This document shows positions 45,228 through 56,467 of a DNA stretch of 64,000 nt, piece by piece; position 1 is the stretch's first letter; each line of letters starts with the position of its first letter. The DNA is from Blepharisma japonicum. Lineage: Eukaryota > Ciliophora > Heterotrichea > Heterotrichida > Blepharismidae. Both the position numbers and the translations under genes were made by a program. The DNA is taken from positions 1 to 64,000 of the forward strand of contig CATKHK010000006.1 of NCBI GenBank assembly GCA_949751835.1, given 5' to 3'. A model generated the notes under the pieces. That model did no database searches. It saw only the letters and a list, made by a program, of their open reading frames with translations, and was not told where the DNA came from.

Positions 45228-46721
45228 TTACTCTGGATCATCATCTATGATTTCATTCGCATTCTTGATAATCACTGTCTTGGCTTCAAGATAGTTATAA
45301 AGCCCCTCTTCTCCTAGCTCGCGCCCTACACCTGACTGCTTATACCCTCCAAAAGGTACATTTTCGATTTCTAAGTCATAGCAATTAACATACACACTTC
45401 CAGTCCTAATTCCATTAGTAACTTTTAGCGCTTTATCAATATCCTGTGTTTGCACTCCAGCTCCCAGGCCATAAGGCGAGTTATTTGCCCTTGTAATTAC
45501 ATCATCAATATCCTTAAACTTCAAAATACTCATCACAGGCCCAAAAATCTCTTCTTTAGCAATAGTCATTTTATCTTTCACATCAATAAATATGGTAGGT
45601 TCCACAAAATAGCCTTTACTTCCCCATCTATTGCCTCCAAGCACCAGTTTGGCTCCTTCACTTTTACCTTTTTCGATGTACCCCAAAATTTTTTCCATTT
45701 GAGCTTGGTCTACTTGTGGTCCATGCTGGGTAGCTGGGTCCATTGGGTCTCCAATTTTTCTTGCTTTTGCGGCTTCAATAGTTTTATCAATAAACTTTTT
45801 ATAGATTTTTGAGTGGACATAAACCCTACTGCCAGCTACACAGTTCTGCCCCATATTTCCAAAAGCTCCAAAATGGGCACAAGATACAGCATTTTCTATG
45901 TCACAATCATCAAAAATAATATGTGGGCTTTTTCCTCCACATTCTAATGTAACTCTCTTAAGCCCATTAGTCCCTGCATTTTTTTGAACTTCTAAGCCTA
46001 CTTCTGTTGACCCAGTAAAGGCAATTTTATCCACCTCAGGGTGTAAGGTTAATGCTTTTCCAGCATCTCCAAATCCTGGCAAAATATTGACAACGCCAGG
46101 TGGGAATCCAGCTTTTATTATAAGTTCGCCTAATTTTAGAGCTGATAGAGGTGTTTGTTCTGCAGGTTTTAAAATAAGGGTGCACCCAGCAGCTAAAGCT
46201 GGAGCCATCTTTCAAGCTTGCATTAGGATTGGGTAATTCCAAGGGATGATCTGGGCACATACCCCTACTGGTTCATATCTTGTATAGCATGTAAATGGGC
46301 CTACAATTGGGATTGTTTTTCCTCTTATATTATTAGCCAGGCCAGCGTTATATTTATAAGTGTCAATTGTAAATGGTAAGTCACCGTTTCTTATATCAGA
46401 AATTGGCTTGCCGGAATCCATTACTTCTAAAGCTGCTAACTCTTCAAAGTTAGCAGATATTAATCTGCTTAAATTGTAGAGGAGTTCGCCTCGCTCTCTT
46501 CCACTCATTCTTGGCCATACTCCTTTGTCAAGGGCTTTTCTGGCTGCTTTTACAGCAATATCGACATCTTCTTCGTTTGCCTGCTGGACTTCAGCAATAA
46601 CCTCTTCTGTGGCAGGATTTATGGTTTTGAAGGTCTGTCTTGACTGTGAATTTACCCACTGGTTGTTGATAAATAACTGGGTTCTAAGAGTAGAATTGAG
46701 TCTTTTCAGAATTGTCACCAT
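45228..46721 (-). CDS. Aldehyde dehydrogenase (ALDH1/2 type), tandem copy 3
   Basis: 497 residues, TAA stop; TGA at 46212-46214 is Trp in MQAWKM. It carries [23 protein letters not shown] (catalytic Cys) and the ALDH C-terminus with a short acidic addition (NEIIDDDPE). The start [17 protein letters not shown] matches the length of the other two copies; an ATG six codons upstream (46739) is possible. The leader is again basic and mitochondrial-like. All active-site residues are kept in the three copies, so the array looks like gene dosage or mild specialisation rather than decay. Confidence 0.93.
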
Positions 46722-47142
46722 TTTCAAGAATGTGGGCAAAATAATATGGATTTGTTGAGGTAAATTCCAATGGCTCTATATTTTGTTTAGCTTTTATTAA
46801 CAGTTTGGTATTTCATATTAAAATAATTCAAAATGTTATCTGGAATGAAATTTATATTGAGGATAAGCATCCATTTCTAATCTATTTAATAATTAGGAGA
46901 CAATATAAGTCTTATATGAAGGAAGAGTTTTTATAATATATCATAAACTGATATAAGTTTTTCAGCTCATAACTGTTTTTTAATTTTTCACGGTAAACTG
47001 GTTATCCATTCCTCTCAACCTGCATTTATGGTATAAGAATAATTTCTAGTTCAATTAGAAAACCAAAATTCCTATAAAATTATTTACTTTCTCTTATAAT
47101 TGCCTTTTTGTATTCAAATTACTTGCAGTTTCACACTGATGA
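46722..47142. other. Divergent intergenic region
   Basis: About 420 bp between aldehyde dehydrogenase copy 3 (-) and a + strand gene. It is AT-rich with no gene. ccatttctaat at ~46871 resembles the kinesin upstream box in reverse orientation, but it lies far from the + strand start. Confidence 0.5.
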
Positions 47143-47913
47143 ATGAATTCTGTTTTAAATACATTTTTAATACCAGAGAACCATATGCACTCAAGGAGAA
47201 ATTCCGCAAGAATAATCATTACATCCAACGATACACATAATGACCCTATTCCTCTTAAAATTAAAGTCCTAGAGCCTTCAAAAAGCACCGTAAATTTAAA
47301 AGATCCTTTTTTGAGGATGTGCAACTCAAGAAAAGGCACACCATCCTTAAAACCTATGTGTGCGTCCGCGAAGCAGACCCCAGAGTCATCTCTCCTGATA
47401 TCTTCCCCACCCACAAAACCAAAAGAGCCCAAGTTTTTACGTCGAGTTTTCCCTAGTCCCACTCGCAAGCTCCAAAAGCATGCTTCTGAAGCTATTTTAC
47501 ATATCCCTCCTCCCTCACACCGTCCAAATCGCTCAGAACTTCCCAAAAATCCTTCGTTTTCTAAGCCTTTCTCTATAACCAAAGATACGAAATCGTCGAA
47601 AAATCTTCCACCTTTTTTAAGATGGAATTTTATTCCATGTGAAGGCAAGCAGGAATCATCAAGAAAACTGCAGACACCTATGTTTTCTAGAAGAAAAAGT
47701 GAGTATAAGCCTTATGCAAGCGAAATAATGTCGATGCCACAAAGTCCAAACGCGAGCTTCAGGAGACTTAATAAGCAGCAAAATATGAATGAGGAGATAT
47801 CGAAGAAGCTGAATTTGTTAATTCAGAAAGAAGAAGGATGGGATAAAGAAATTTCATTTGGGAATATAGAAGTTAACGAAATGAATATGATTTTTTCAAG
47901 AAAAGTGTGGTAA
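47143..47913 (+). CDS. Basic, Ser/Pro-rich protein of unknown function
   Basis: 256 residues, TAA stop. It is Ser, Pro, Lys and Arg-rich with many short basic motifs (SRRNSAR, SPTRKLQK, SRRKSEYK), so probably disordered and phosphorylated. No known domain is seen. A reverse-strand open frame covers part of it, but the + frame is longer and has the Ser/Pro bias of ciliate disordered proteins. It ends 43 bp before the convergent importin gene. An uncharacterised cytoskeletal or regulatory protein is only a guess. Confidence 0.6.
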   Translation: MNSVLNTFLIPENHMHSRRNSARIIITSNDTHNDPIPLKIKVLEPSKSTVNLKDPFLRMCNSRKGTPSLKPMCASAKQTPESSLLISSPPTKPKEPKFLRRVFPSPTRKLQKHASEAILHIPPPSHRPNRSELPKNPSFSKPFSITKDTKSSKNLPPFLRWNFIPCEGKQESSRKLQTPMFSRRKSEYKPYASEIMSMPQSPNASFRRLNKQQNMNEEISKKLNLLIQKEEGWDKEISFGNIEVNEMNMIFSRKVW

Positions 47914-47956
47914 TATGTCTAAATTAATTAAGCTTATAAAATCTGCTGCATAATAA

Positions 47957-50900
47957 TTATTTGCCATTAATCAGTCTATTGATTTTGACTTGCTGTGAGT
48001 CCCTCAGCGTTCTCCAAGCTTCTGCGAAAACTGCTGATTGTCCACTATTAAGTCTTATCAATATTTCTTTGATTTTCCCAGTTGTCTCAGCTTCAATATA
48101 CTTCGTTTCCAATGCGTCACTTAGAATATGCAAGACTTTGAGCATTCTTTCGCCATTTTCTCCTAATGCAATATTTTCAGAGCTTAGCACAAGGTCAGCC
48201 AAAACATCATTCATATATTTAGCCTCCATTTTGTCAAACTTTATAGGTAGCAGCTCAATAAAGGCAGGGACTACAATTGCCATGTCTAGGTTCATGTACT
48301 GGAATTTTATTACTCTTCCCATTGCGGCTACTGCGTTATCTCGGGCATGGCCATGGGATTTTGTATTTTTCTCACATGCTACTTGTAAAGCTTTTTCTAT
48401 AGCAGAAATTACAAATGCGACCCAAGGCTTGAAGCTTTCAGGACTTGTATTTGCTGCAAAAATGCCGATACCATAGCAAGCTGCTTGTCTGACTGCGTCA
48501 TTTGTGTCTGTGGCAAATTTCACCAGGACTTCTCCAATTGCGTTCCAATAATCTTTTATTAAATTTTGGCCTAAAAATTCAATGATATCGTCAAGAATAA
48601 AAATCACCAATTTATGGTCTTCATCAAGTGCTTCTTGTGACAGAAGCTTTGGGAAGATATTTGTCATTAAATAATTTATAATAGGCAAACTCTTTTCTTT
48701 TTGGGTTTTAAAGATTGCTCCAAGTACCTCTGATATCGCTGTATGCAAGTTGTCTTCTTCGCCTTGCCGATACTCATTATAAGCTTCATCGTCTTCTTCG
48801 TCACTATTCTGTACCACATTTCTATTTTGGATACTTTTTTGTAATAGCTTTATCAATTTTTCTCCCATAGAAGTGACGTCATTTTGTGATAGAAATGGGA
48901 CTCCAGTGATTTCTATTATCTTTTTGATAGCTTTAAGCTGGTCAGTTTCTGCCTCGCAGACGTATTCTTCTTCCACGGCGTGCCAGAGAAGCTTTAAAAA
49001 GACCTGCGATAAGTGCATAGTATCCTGGGCTGCGTTTTGCTCACAGCTCAAGAACTTCACCTCTACAAGCCCTGCTAATAAACTGGCAGCGGCACCTCTG
49101 ACTGATTCATTCAGATGGAAACTTATCATAGGGACAGCTACTCTTACTACTGGGTCAATATATTTGGAAAACTGCCCTTTTAAAGTTGTAACAAACGATA
49201 ATAAAGTTTGCATTGCCAACTCTTTGTTTTCTGTAATAGTCGTGCTTACTGTGGCTTTTTGCTCACCTAGCTCTTTGTGAATATCCACAAATGAGTCTGG
49301 GTTGGTATAGACATGGATTTCCATCTGTCTATCTACCATCTTTACAAGCCCAGGGACTACTTCATCTAAATACCCAGAAAAATCGCTTTCCATGATTTCA
49401 CAAATTCTTTGCCAGCCATTTAGCAAATACCCTACTAGCTGGTCACTGTTTTCTAGGTCTCCTTCTTGCATATTTTTCATAATATTTATAATAGGCCCAG
49501 CATGTAGCATGAAAACTTCTTTTTCTACATTTTTGCTCATTGACATAATGCATTCAATAACTCTCCCCCTCAGCGTTTTATAGTAGTCTTCTTTATATTT
49601 TTCAAATAAACTTAAAAGATAAGGCATAATAATGATGTAATCGTCCTTAAAATAATCCTTGCAGGAGGTTGCAATAGCAGCGATTGCAGTGCAAGATTGC
49701 TCGATTACAATTGATGGGTAGCTTTGTGAGAGAAATGTAATTAGTTTTGGGATAAAAGCGACAGCATAGGAAGAAGCAAGAGAAATTCCGGCGTCTCTGA
49801 TGAACTTGCTGATAGCAAGGCAGCAGTGAGCCACAACTCTGGGAGTTGAATCATTTAGCCCTTCTACGAGGATTGGGTATATTTTTTCATGGTGAGATGA
49901 TTGAAATTCTTGAGGGTAATCTTGACTGGCCTCTCCAATTAAATGAAAGACTGCGTATCTTACTTTGGGATTTTGCGACTTCGAAAATATAGTCAAAAAT
50001 TGGACAAGCTCAGCGATTTTTTCTGATTCTGAAATATAATTTAATATCTCACTCAGTGCCATCAGTGCTACATAAGTCATCCTCCAGTCATTTTCTGCAC
50101 TTAAAGCTTGCTGTATCAAGCTCAGTGTCGGATCCAACAAATACCTATCCCCTACAGCCTCTATAAGCCTAGAAATCAGTCTTCTGCCTATTTTGGCATA
50201 GTCCATTTCCAAGTCTCCTTCATCGTCATCCCTATCCTGAAACCCTTCTTCAGGCACTTTCCAGGCTTCATCAATTTCTTGGTCAATTCCGACCATCAAT
50301 TCCATAATCTTCGAAATAGTTTGCACTGCCAGCTGGACATTTTGATGTATTACCTTTGGCATCCTTTCACATACACACACAATGAATTCTAAGGCTAAAT
50401 TTTTGCTTGAAATATCAACGCCTTGCTTATTACAAAGATGATGGATTAGCTCAAAACAGTGAAGAATGGACGGTTTAAATATTTTTGGCTCACTGTCTAC
50501 AAGTTCTCGTAGGAGCTCTAAAGATTTATTTCCTGTGTATAAGTCTATAGAAAGAATGTAGTCAATGGATTTCAGGATATCAGGGACAAGATCTTTATAA
50601 TGTAAAGCTGTAGCTGTGTCTACTATTGAGAGTAAAGAATTTACTGCTTTTAGGCAGCTGGATCGGGTAGAGATGTCTTCGTCATTTAAAGAAACCTTGA
50701 AGACTTGGAAAATCTTGTCGTTGCTCTCCATGAATTGGTCAAATAAGTAAGGGAAAAGAGTTGCTAATACTTCAAGAGCGGCAACTCTGAGCTGCCCAGG
50801 AATTTCTAAAGATTGATATATGAAAGGTAGCAGCTCGTCCCAAGTGCCATTTTTGCCTTCAGAAATCAAGATATTTGAGCCTAGTAGCCCTACAACTTCA

Positions 50901-51238
50901 CATATATGTTCTCTTACTTTCCTATTTTCTTCGTTAGAAATTTTTGCAAGTAGTATTTGTTTAGCTGAATTTTGGACTTCTAAAGGTAGTTTATTTCATA
51001 TGTCGTGCGTTGTGATTGGGGCAACTAGTTTTTTAAGTAAAATGCTTGACAGAGTTTTGACTGATAAATCAGTATTATTCAGATTGAAAACTAAGCACAT
51101 AAATAGCTTTCCAGGCTGCTGCTGAAGTCCAGCATTATATTGAGCTTCACACTGCTTTCGAAATGTATTATCTGGTGCTAGAACTCCTGCTAAAAGCTGA
51201 GAAACCTCCTGGATTTCTGCCTCAGACACCTGTTCCAT
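47957..51238 (-). CDS. Importin beta family karyopherin, importin-5-like
   Basis: 1093 residues, TAA stop; TGA at 50996-50998 is Trp (THDIWNKLP). The length equals importin-5 (~1097). The whole protein is HEAT repeats, starting with the Ran-binding N-terminal helices (PDNTFRKQCEAQY, SVKTLSSILLKKL). A conserved acidic insert (EGFQDRDDDEGDLEMDY) sits near ~340 and a second acidic stretch (NSDEEDDEAYNEYRQGEED) near ~820, both typical of importin-5/Kap121. It carries cargo such as ribosomal proteins and histones into the nucleus under control of Ran-GTP. Its start lies just upstream of the secreted DsbA-like gene's 3' end (24 bp gap). Confidence 0.92.
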
Positions 51239-51262
51239 TTTTTAGAAATAATGACTACTCAG

Positions 51263-51877
51263 TTAGTTAAGTGAATTAAAGAAATTCGTCCAGTCAGAAA
51301 CTGTAGTGAAATTATACGCATCAGGCACCCACACGCCGTTTACCAAATATGATGGTGTTCCAGGGATATTTCTAGTTGCGCCATATTTCCATGAAACTCT
51401 GGTGCTCCAGTTGACTGTTTGGTTGCTAAGCGCATTAGTAATACCAGTTAAAGGTGCTCCTGTCGCAGTGTTGGTGAACTGAGCAATTTTTGCATTAGCA
51501 GTTTGGAAGTCAAGGGTTCCAACGCTTGAAATGAAGGATGCTTGATGGGTAAACCAATAATTCACGAAGTCCAGATATTTGGTTCTGTAGTTTTGTTGGA
51601 TATATCTTCCAGCTTGAGAAACTGGGAATGAGAATAGATTGTAAGACATTGGGAATTGATGAATGATCAGTTCTAACCATGCCTTATTTGCAGTCCAATA
51701 GCTTGTCACAGCTGGAAAGGCTGCAGCTGATTTAGTATCGAGAAAATCAATAAAAACTTCGAGAGTGTAGTTGGAGCGTGAAGGACCTTGAATGTATCCG
51801 TCAGCAGGGCTTGGGACTGGGACTACTTGGATAGCTGCAGCAAGGGAAAGAAGGAAAGCACAAACTATGAGCTTCAT
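51263..51877 (-). CDS. Secreted DsbA-like thioredoxin-fold protein without CxxC
   Basis: 204 residues, TAA stop. Signal peptide MKLIVCAFLLSLAAAIQ. The body follows the DsbA layout: a first strand VFIDFLD followed by AAAFP in the place of the active-site helix, an inserted helical domain (~60-150), then the cis-Pro loop GTPSYLVNG (~173-181). The usual CPxC at residues 47-50 reads Asp-Thr-Lys-Ser, and the mature chain has no cysteine, so it cannot be a disulphide oxidase. It may bind peptides or act as a chaperone in the secretory route; that is inference. Similar non-redox family members are known in protists. Confidence 0.75.
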   Translation of the reverse strand: MKLIVCAFLLSLAAAIQVVPVPSPADGYIQGPSRSNYTLEVFIDFLDTKSAAAFPAVTSYWTANKAWLELIIHQFPMSYNLFSFPVSQAGRYIQQNYRTKYLDFVNYWFTHQASFISSVGTLDFQTANAKIAQFTNTATGAPLTGITNALSNQTVNWSTRVSWKYGATRNIPGTPSYLVNGVWVPDAYNFTTVSDWTNFFNSLN

Positions 51878-52472
51878 ATTTATTTCACCATGTGAAGTTT
51901 AGAAATGGGAATTTAATTCAATTTCTTAAGAGTGTGTGGAAGAAAGAATAGGAAAAAACATGTCAAAATGATTAGTTTAGGTGTAGATAGATTTTGGAGG
52001 TAAATAAGAAGGATTAATAGAAAATAAGTTATTAATTAAGATAATCGGAGTATGGGTATTTTGTTAGTATTTGAAGCACATAAATCTTTTCTTCTGACAT
52101 CCTTGTCTTGCGTTCGGAGGAGGCTTGACTGGTTGATATTCGTTTGGATTGAACCTTTCTTCTTTGTCTCTTCTGCTAAAAGCACAGCCCATATTTATTA
52201 TATTCAGAAAACACTTGAATCAGCTCAGAGATTCTTGCACATTACAGTTATTAATAATTATAAAACAACTGCATTTAATTACCATAATATTTTATTAAAA
52301 AATTTTTTGATGAATTCTTTATATATAATTAATTTTGTAAAATAAGAATCCTAAAGAATAAAATAAAATGATTTTCCATCTGTTTTTGTGGATTTGTAAG
52401 CATTTTTACATACTATAAATAAAATTCTGGAAAATAACTTTCATTGTTCTCCCAATAATAATTAATTTTATT
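51878..52472. other. Divergent intergenic region
   Basis: About 600 bp between the DsbA-like gene (-) and UAP1 (+). AT-rich; a 97-codon open frame at 52052-52345 has no family features and was not accepted. The kinesin-type box occurs at 51899-51908. Confidence 0.55.
51899..51908 (-). promoter_or_regulatory. Kinesin-type upstream box before the DsbA-like gene
   Basis: ttagaaatgg, identical to the core of the kinesin boxes and in the same orientation relative to its gene, 22 nt upstream of the ATG. Confidence 0.35.
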
Positions 52473-53912
52473 ATGGCAAGTGAAGGATCAGAAGAAATAG
52501 TAAAATTAATCCAAAAAGTGGACCAGGCAGGACAATCTCACATACTGCATTACTTAGGAGAACTGGACCGAGAAAACAAAGAAACCTTATTAGAAGAAAT
52601 AAAAAGCGTAGATTTCGGGCTAGTTAGCGAGCTCTATAAAACCCATCATGTCGAAGGAGTCAAACAGGCTGAAGAAATCACAATTGAGCCATATCCAAAT
52701 ATCCTAGACATCAGCACATTATCAAAGCAGCATCTAAAGAATCTTCACAAAGATGGACTCAAACTGATTGCAGAAGGCAAAGTAGCCGTTTTAATGTTCG
52801 CTGGAGGTCAAGCCACACGTCTTGGGGTTCCTTATCCTAAAGGTATGTATGACATCGGACTATTATCTCACAAATCCCTATTCCAAATTTATTCAGAAAG
52901 GCTAATAAGTCTTCAATCTCTTGCATCAGAATCTTCATCATCCCCAGCCCCACCTATTCCTTGGCTAATTATGACAAATCAAGAGTCCTTATCGCTCATC
53001 CAAAACTATTTTCGCTCAAATGCTTATTTCGGCCTAGACCAATCCCAGCTCTTTTTCTTCCCTCAAGAAATGCTCCCAGCTATTGATTTTGATGGAAAAA
53101 TCCTTTGCTCCCAAAAAAATAAGCTCAGCTTGTCCCCTAATGGTAACGGTGGCGTTTACGAAAGTTTGGAAAAATCTGGTGGGTTATTGTGGCTCGAAAA
53201 CAAAAGAATTAAATTTTTGCACATTTGTGGAGTTGACAACGCTTTGCTTAAAATCTGTGATCCAAAGTTCATTGGGTATGCAGAAGACCAAGATGTAGAT
53301 GTGGTAAGCAAAGTTGTGGCCAAAAAGAGCTATAATGAAGCATGTGGAGTTTTAGCCATGAAAAATTCAAAGCTTTGTGTGGTGGAATATAGCGAGCTAA
53401 GTGAAGAAATGGCAAAATCAGTTGATGAAGAAGGCAAACTGAGGTATTTCGGAGGAAATATTTTGAATCATATTATGAAAGTTTCATTTATTAGGAGAAT
53501 TGTGAGCAACCATTTATCTGAATTAAGGTCAAAATACCATGTGGCAAGAAAAAAAGTACCGCATATTGAAAATGGACAGGCAGTTACGCCAAGTGTCCCT
53601 AATGCACTTAAATTTGAGCTGTTTTATTTTGACGTGCTAGAATTAGCAGAATCTTCAGCCGCACTCTGCTGTGATAGAGACAGCGAATTTTCTCCTGTAA
53701 AAAATGCAAATGGCCCTGATAGTCCTGAATCAGCGAGAACATTGATAAATAATTTACACTTAAAATGGGTGGAAAAAGCTGGAGGGATTTTGCCACAAGG
53801 AATTCCAGATGGAATTGTATGCGAAATTTCTCCTTTGGTCTCTTATGATGGTGAAAATTTGAAATTCCTGGAAAATAAAAAAATTTCACTGCCGTTTTAT
53901 CTTTACTACTAA
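52473..53912 (+). CDS. UAP1: UDP-N-acetylglucosamine pyrophosphorylase
   Basis: 479 residues, TAA stop. The nucleotide-binding signature MFAGGQATRLGVPYPKGMYD lies at ~109-128, followed by PWLIMTNQESL, PNGNGGVYESL and HICGVDNALLKICDP, in UAP1 order and spacing. It makes UDP-GlcNAc from UTP and GlcNAc-1-phosphate in the cytosol, feeding glycosylation and, in ciliates, cyst-wall chitin-like polymers. Length (~480-520) is normal for the family. Few or no in-frame TGA codons. No introns. Confidence 0.94.
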   Translation: MASEGSEEIVKLIQKVDQAGQSHILHYLGELDRENKETLLEEIKSVDFGLVSELYKTHHVEGVKQAEEITIEPYPNILDISTLSKQHLKNLHKDGLKLIAEGKVAVLMFAGGQATRLGVPYPKGMYDIGLLSHKSLFQIYSERLISLQSLASESSSSPAPPIPWLIMTNQESLSLIQNYFRSNAYFGLDQSQLFFFPQEMLPAIDFDGKILCSQKNKLSLSPNGNGGVYESLEKSGGLLWLENKRIKFLHICGVDNALLKICDPKFIGYAEDQDVDVVSKVVAKKSYNEACGVLAMKNSKLCVVEYSELSEEMAKSVDEEGKLRYFGGNILNHIMKVSFIRRIVSNHLSELRSKYHVARKKVPHIENGQAVTPSVPNALKFELFYFDVLELAESSAALCCDRDSEFSPVKNANGPDSPESARTLINNLHLKWVEKAGGILPQGIPDGIVCEISPLVSYDGENLKFLENKKISLPFYLYY

Positions 53913-53938
53913 CTAAAATTTCTCTAATAAGATTAGCC

Positions 53939-56419
53939 TTAATATAGTTCTCTTGACTTGGGCCAATCTTCAGCTGGCTTCCCTTTTTCTTCGATGTATC
54001 TCTTTATAGAAAGAGATGGACCATCTTCATGTATATCGGTAAGTGCTTTTTCTAAAAATTCTTTAGCTTCTTCCCATTGCCCAGAAATATAGTCTACATA
54101 AGCATGCCTGAATGAGTCAAAGAAGTGCTGTGGAATATCTTGCTGCAGTCCGGTGATATCAGAATCCAAAGTAAACATATAATCCACACCTTTATGCTGG
54201 AAATTCTCTACATTAACTGCATCAAGCTTAGCTAGCTTAATTAATTTTCCAATATAATGAGTATCTGGGGCTGGGAGCTCTTTTTCCGTGATATCAAAAG
54301 TATACAACCCAAATGTATTTGGTAAATAATTTACATAAACAGTGTCAATCCTTCTGCAGCAGTTTTTGGCTTTGACTGACAAGTAGCCATAAAAGTCTTC
54401 GCTCATGAGAATAGAACTGCCATATTCTTTTCTAGCCTCTACTAAGTTATACCCAACTGAGATATGAGGAGATAAATAAGCTGGGTCAATTTTAAAGTCA
54501 GAGCCTATCACTCCTTCAATAGCCCAGCCTATGTGGATTCCTATGGTCAATTCTGGTGCAAAAGTAGGCCCAAATCTAGAAATAATCCTGGGGTGAACTT
54601 TATATGCCTGAATTTCTGCAGATCTCCTGATCTCAGCTATAGTTTTTATAGTTGAAACTAAAGCACGATTAGCAAGATCAGTTCGCTGCATTGCAGGGTT
54701 GGACAAATCATCTTCATCAGTGTCTTTTTCACTAACTTCTGGAAGCTTCCAAACCAGCAAAAAAGACCCTTGGAGATTTTTAGATACTAGTCCACCCCAT
54801 TCTTTGCAGCATGTATGTATAATATTGCTAAGTTTATTGATAAAAATATGGGACTCTTCTTGTAAACACTCAGAAACCAGCGTAAAATTTTCCACTTTTA
54901 TTACCTGGATTACCAGTGACACTTTATTGCCAGGCCTCATCAAGTTTAGCTCCCCTTCCCCACTGGTAATATTTTTGCTTAAAATATCGGCGCCATCTTC
55001 CCCAAAAGATAGCTGTAATAGCGCACTTATTTTAGCTACCGTTTCCTCTAGCACATAAGTAGATTCTTCTTTCCTTATATCAGAATCCTCAGTTTTTTCT
55101 TCTTTTTCGATTTTTTTCAAAGGGTCATCGGCCAAAGTTTTGATAATTAAAACCATTTTTGTAATAGGCCCAATAAGGATCTTTTGTGTATCTGCAGTAA
55201 ACATGACCGCAGCTACAGTCAAAATCAGCCCTACAAAAAGGGTAGTAAAAATATTCATCAAGGCATCGTTTTCGCTTTGAGTTTTTATATCAAACCTGGC
55301 ATAAGCCTGTAAGTTCTCGCAGCCTGTAACTATTTTGTCTTTGCATTGCTCAGGGGTATACACAGCCAGCAGCATTTCGACATCTCTTAGGTTGCACTCA
55401 GAGCTGACAGTTTTTCCTGAGCAATTTTCGTTCTGTGTTCAAGCAATTCCAGAAAGGTCGCTTTTTTTAATAGACCTGATTTCATGGATTTCTCCATTTT
55501 GAAAATAATCAGGTAAATACATCCATAAGAGAGGATATTGGGCACTTTTCCCATCAGTTTCTATTGTGCATAAGGTGTAACGATATACAAGCTCATATCA
55601 GCCAAAACTTGTTTCCCAATTAATATAATTAGGATCATCACAGAGAAATTGGTCAGTATTAGAGCAGGAACTTCAGCCCATTCAAAATAGCTGCTGGAGC
55701 CCATATTTCGGAGCGTTATCTGTCTCTGAAACTTGCATGATAGGGATAAAAATGACCATCAGGAGCACCACAATGATCACTCTTCTCGTTGTAGTGTCTG
55801 AAAGTATTTTTCCTAGCCTTGTGGGGTCCATCTCTCTATTCATTGCTGCTTGTTTAGCAGTTTTCGCTAACTTTTGAGCTTGCTTCAGCCTCATTTCTTG
55901 TTCTTCTGTATCTCTTTTGGTCACATATTTATAAAGTTTCACTATTCTGACCAACCTAATAAGCCTAAACGACTTTAACACCTTTTTCGCAATATTTTGC
56001 CCTGATTGACTTTCTCCAGTCGAAGTGTTCACAGTGACGTCAGCTGAATAAGGCAGCCCTCCAAATAGCACAGTGATGTAGTTAAAAAAGAAAGGGATGT
56101 CTGGGATAAGTGAAATTGCTGCAATTACGTCCAATCAGAAGAAAAATGAATACTTGTACTCGTCGACGGCTATGCTGTTTAAAAAGATATCTAATATGAA
56201 CAAGCCAAGCATGATGACATAAGAGACGTAAAAAGCGGTATCTGCCTCTTTGTCTGTGGTTAAAAGCCGTATGTCATCTCCAAACAGGGCTCAAAGGGTG
56301 GCACTTGTCATAAGCAAAGTTACGAGTTTTCCATCCAGGATATCTCTTAGCCGCTGCCTCACTTTTGTATCTTCGTCTTCGGGCCTGCCTGATTTCAGTT
56401 TTTTAGCAGAAGTACTCAT
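53939..56419 (-). CDS. Voltage-sensor-like membrane protein with degenerate nucleotide-cyclase domain
   Basis: 826 residues, TAA stop, ATG at 56419; TGA Trp at several points (for example FFFWLDV and GIAWTQN). The N-terminal ~250 residues look like S1-S4 of a cation channel, with a charged S4 (SFRLIRLVRIVKLYKYV) and a long Lys/Arg helix. A membrane helix (~230) leads to an extracellular Cys/Trp-rich domain, then another membrane helix (~389-407), a HAMP-like linker and a class III cyclase-type domain (~500-720). Both metal-binding Asp are gone: Lys at ~508 in VIKVENFT, Gly at ~551 in NLQGSF. It is probably non-catalytic and regulatory. No pore filter was recognised, so channel activity is unproven. 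Confidence 0.72.
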
Positions 56420-56467
56420 ATTTTGAATTATATGGTTACATTTATGCTTAATTTAAGAAGTTTCTTT

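Noticed and set aside
47094-47648. 184-codon minus-strand open frame opposite the Ser/Pro-rich gene
   Set aside because: Both strands are open here. The + frame is longer and has a more natural composition, so the minus frame was not kept, though the choice is not certain.
47961-48476. 171-codon + strand frame inside the importin gene
   Set aside because: Shadow of strong HEAT-repeat coding on the minus strand.
52052-52345. 97-codon + strand open frame before UAP1
   Set aside because: Hydrophobic and low-complexity, no conserved motif, no code-specific Trp; likely chance in an AT-rich spacer.
53939-56419. Two separate genes, a channel fragment and a cyclase fragment
   Set aside because: The pieces are in the same frame and joined through TGA codons at plausible Trp positions, with a membrane helix and linker between them.
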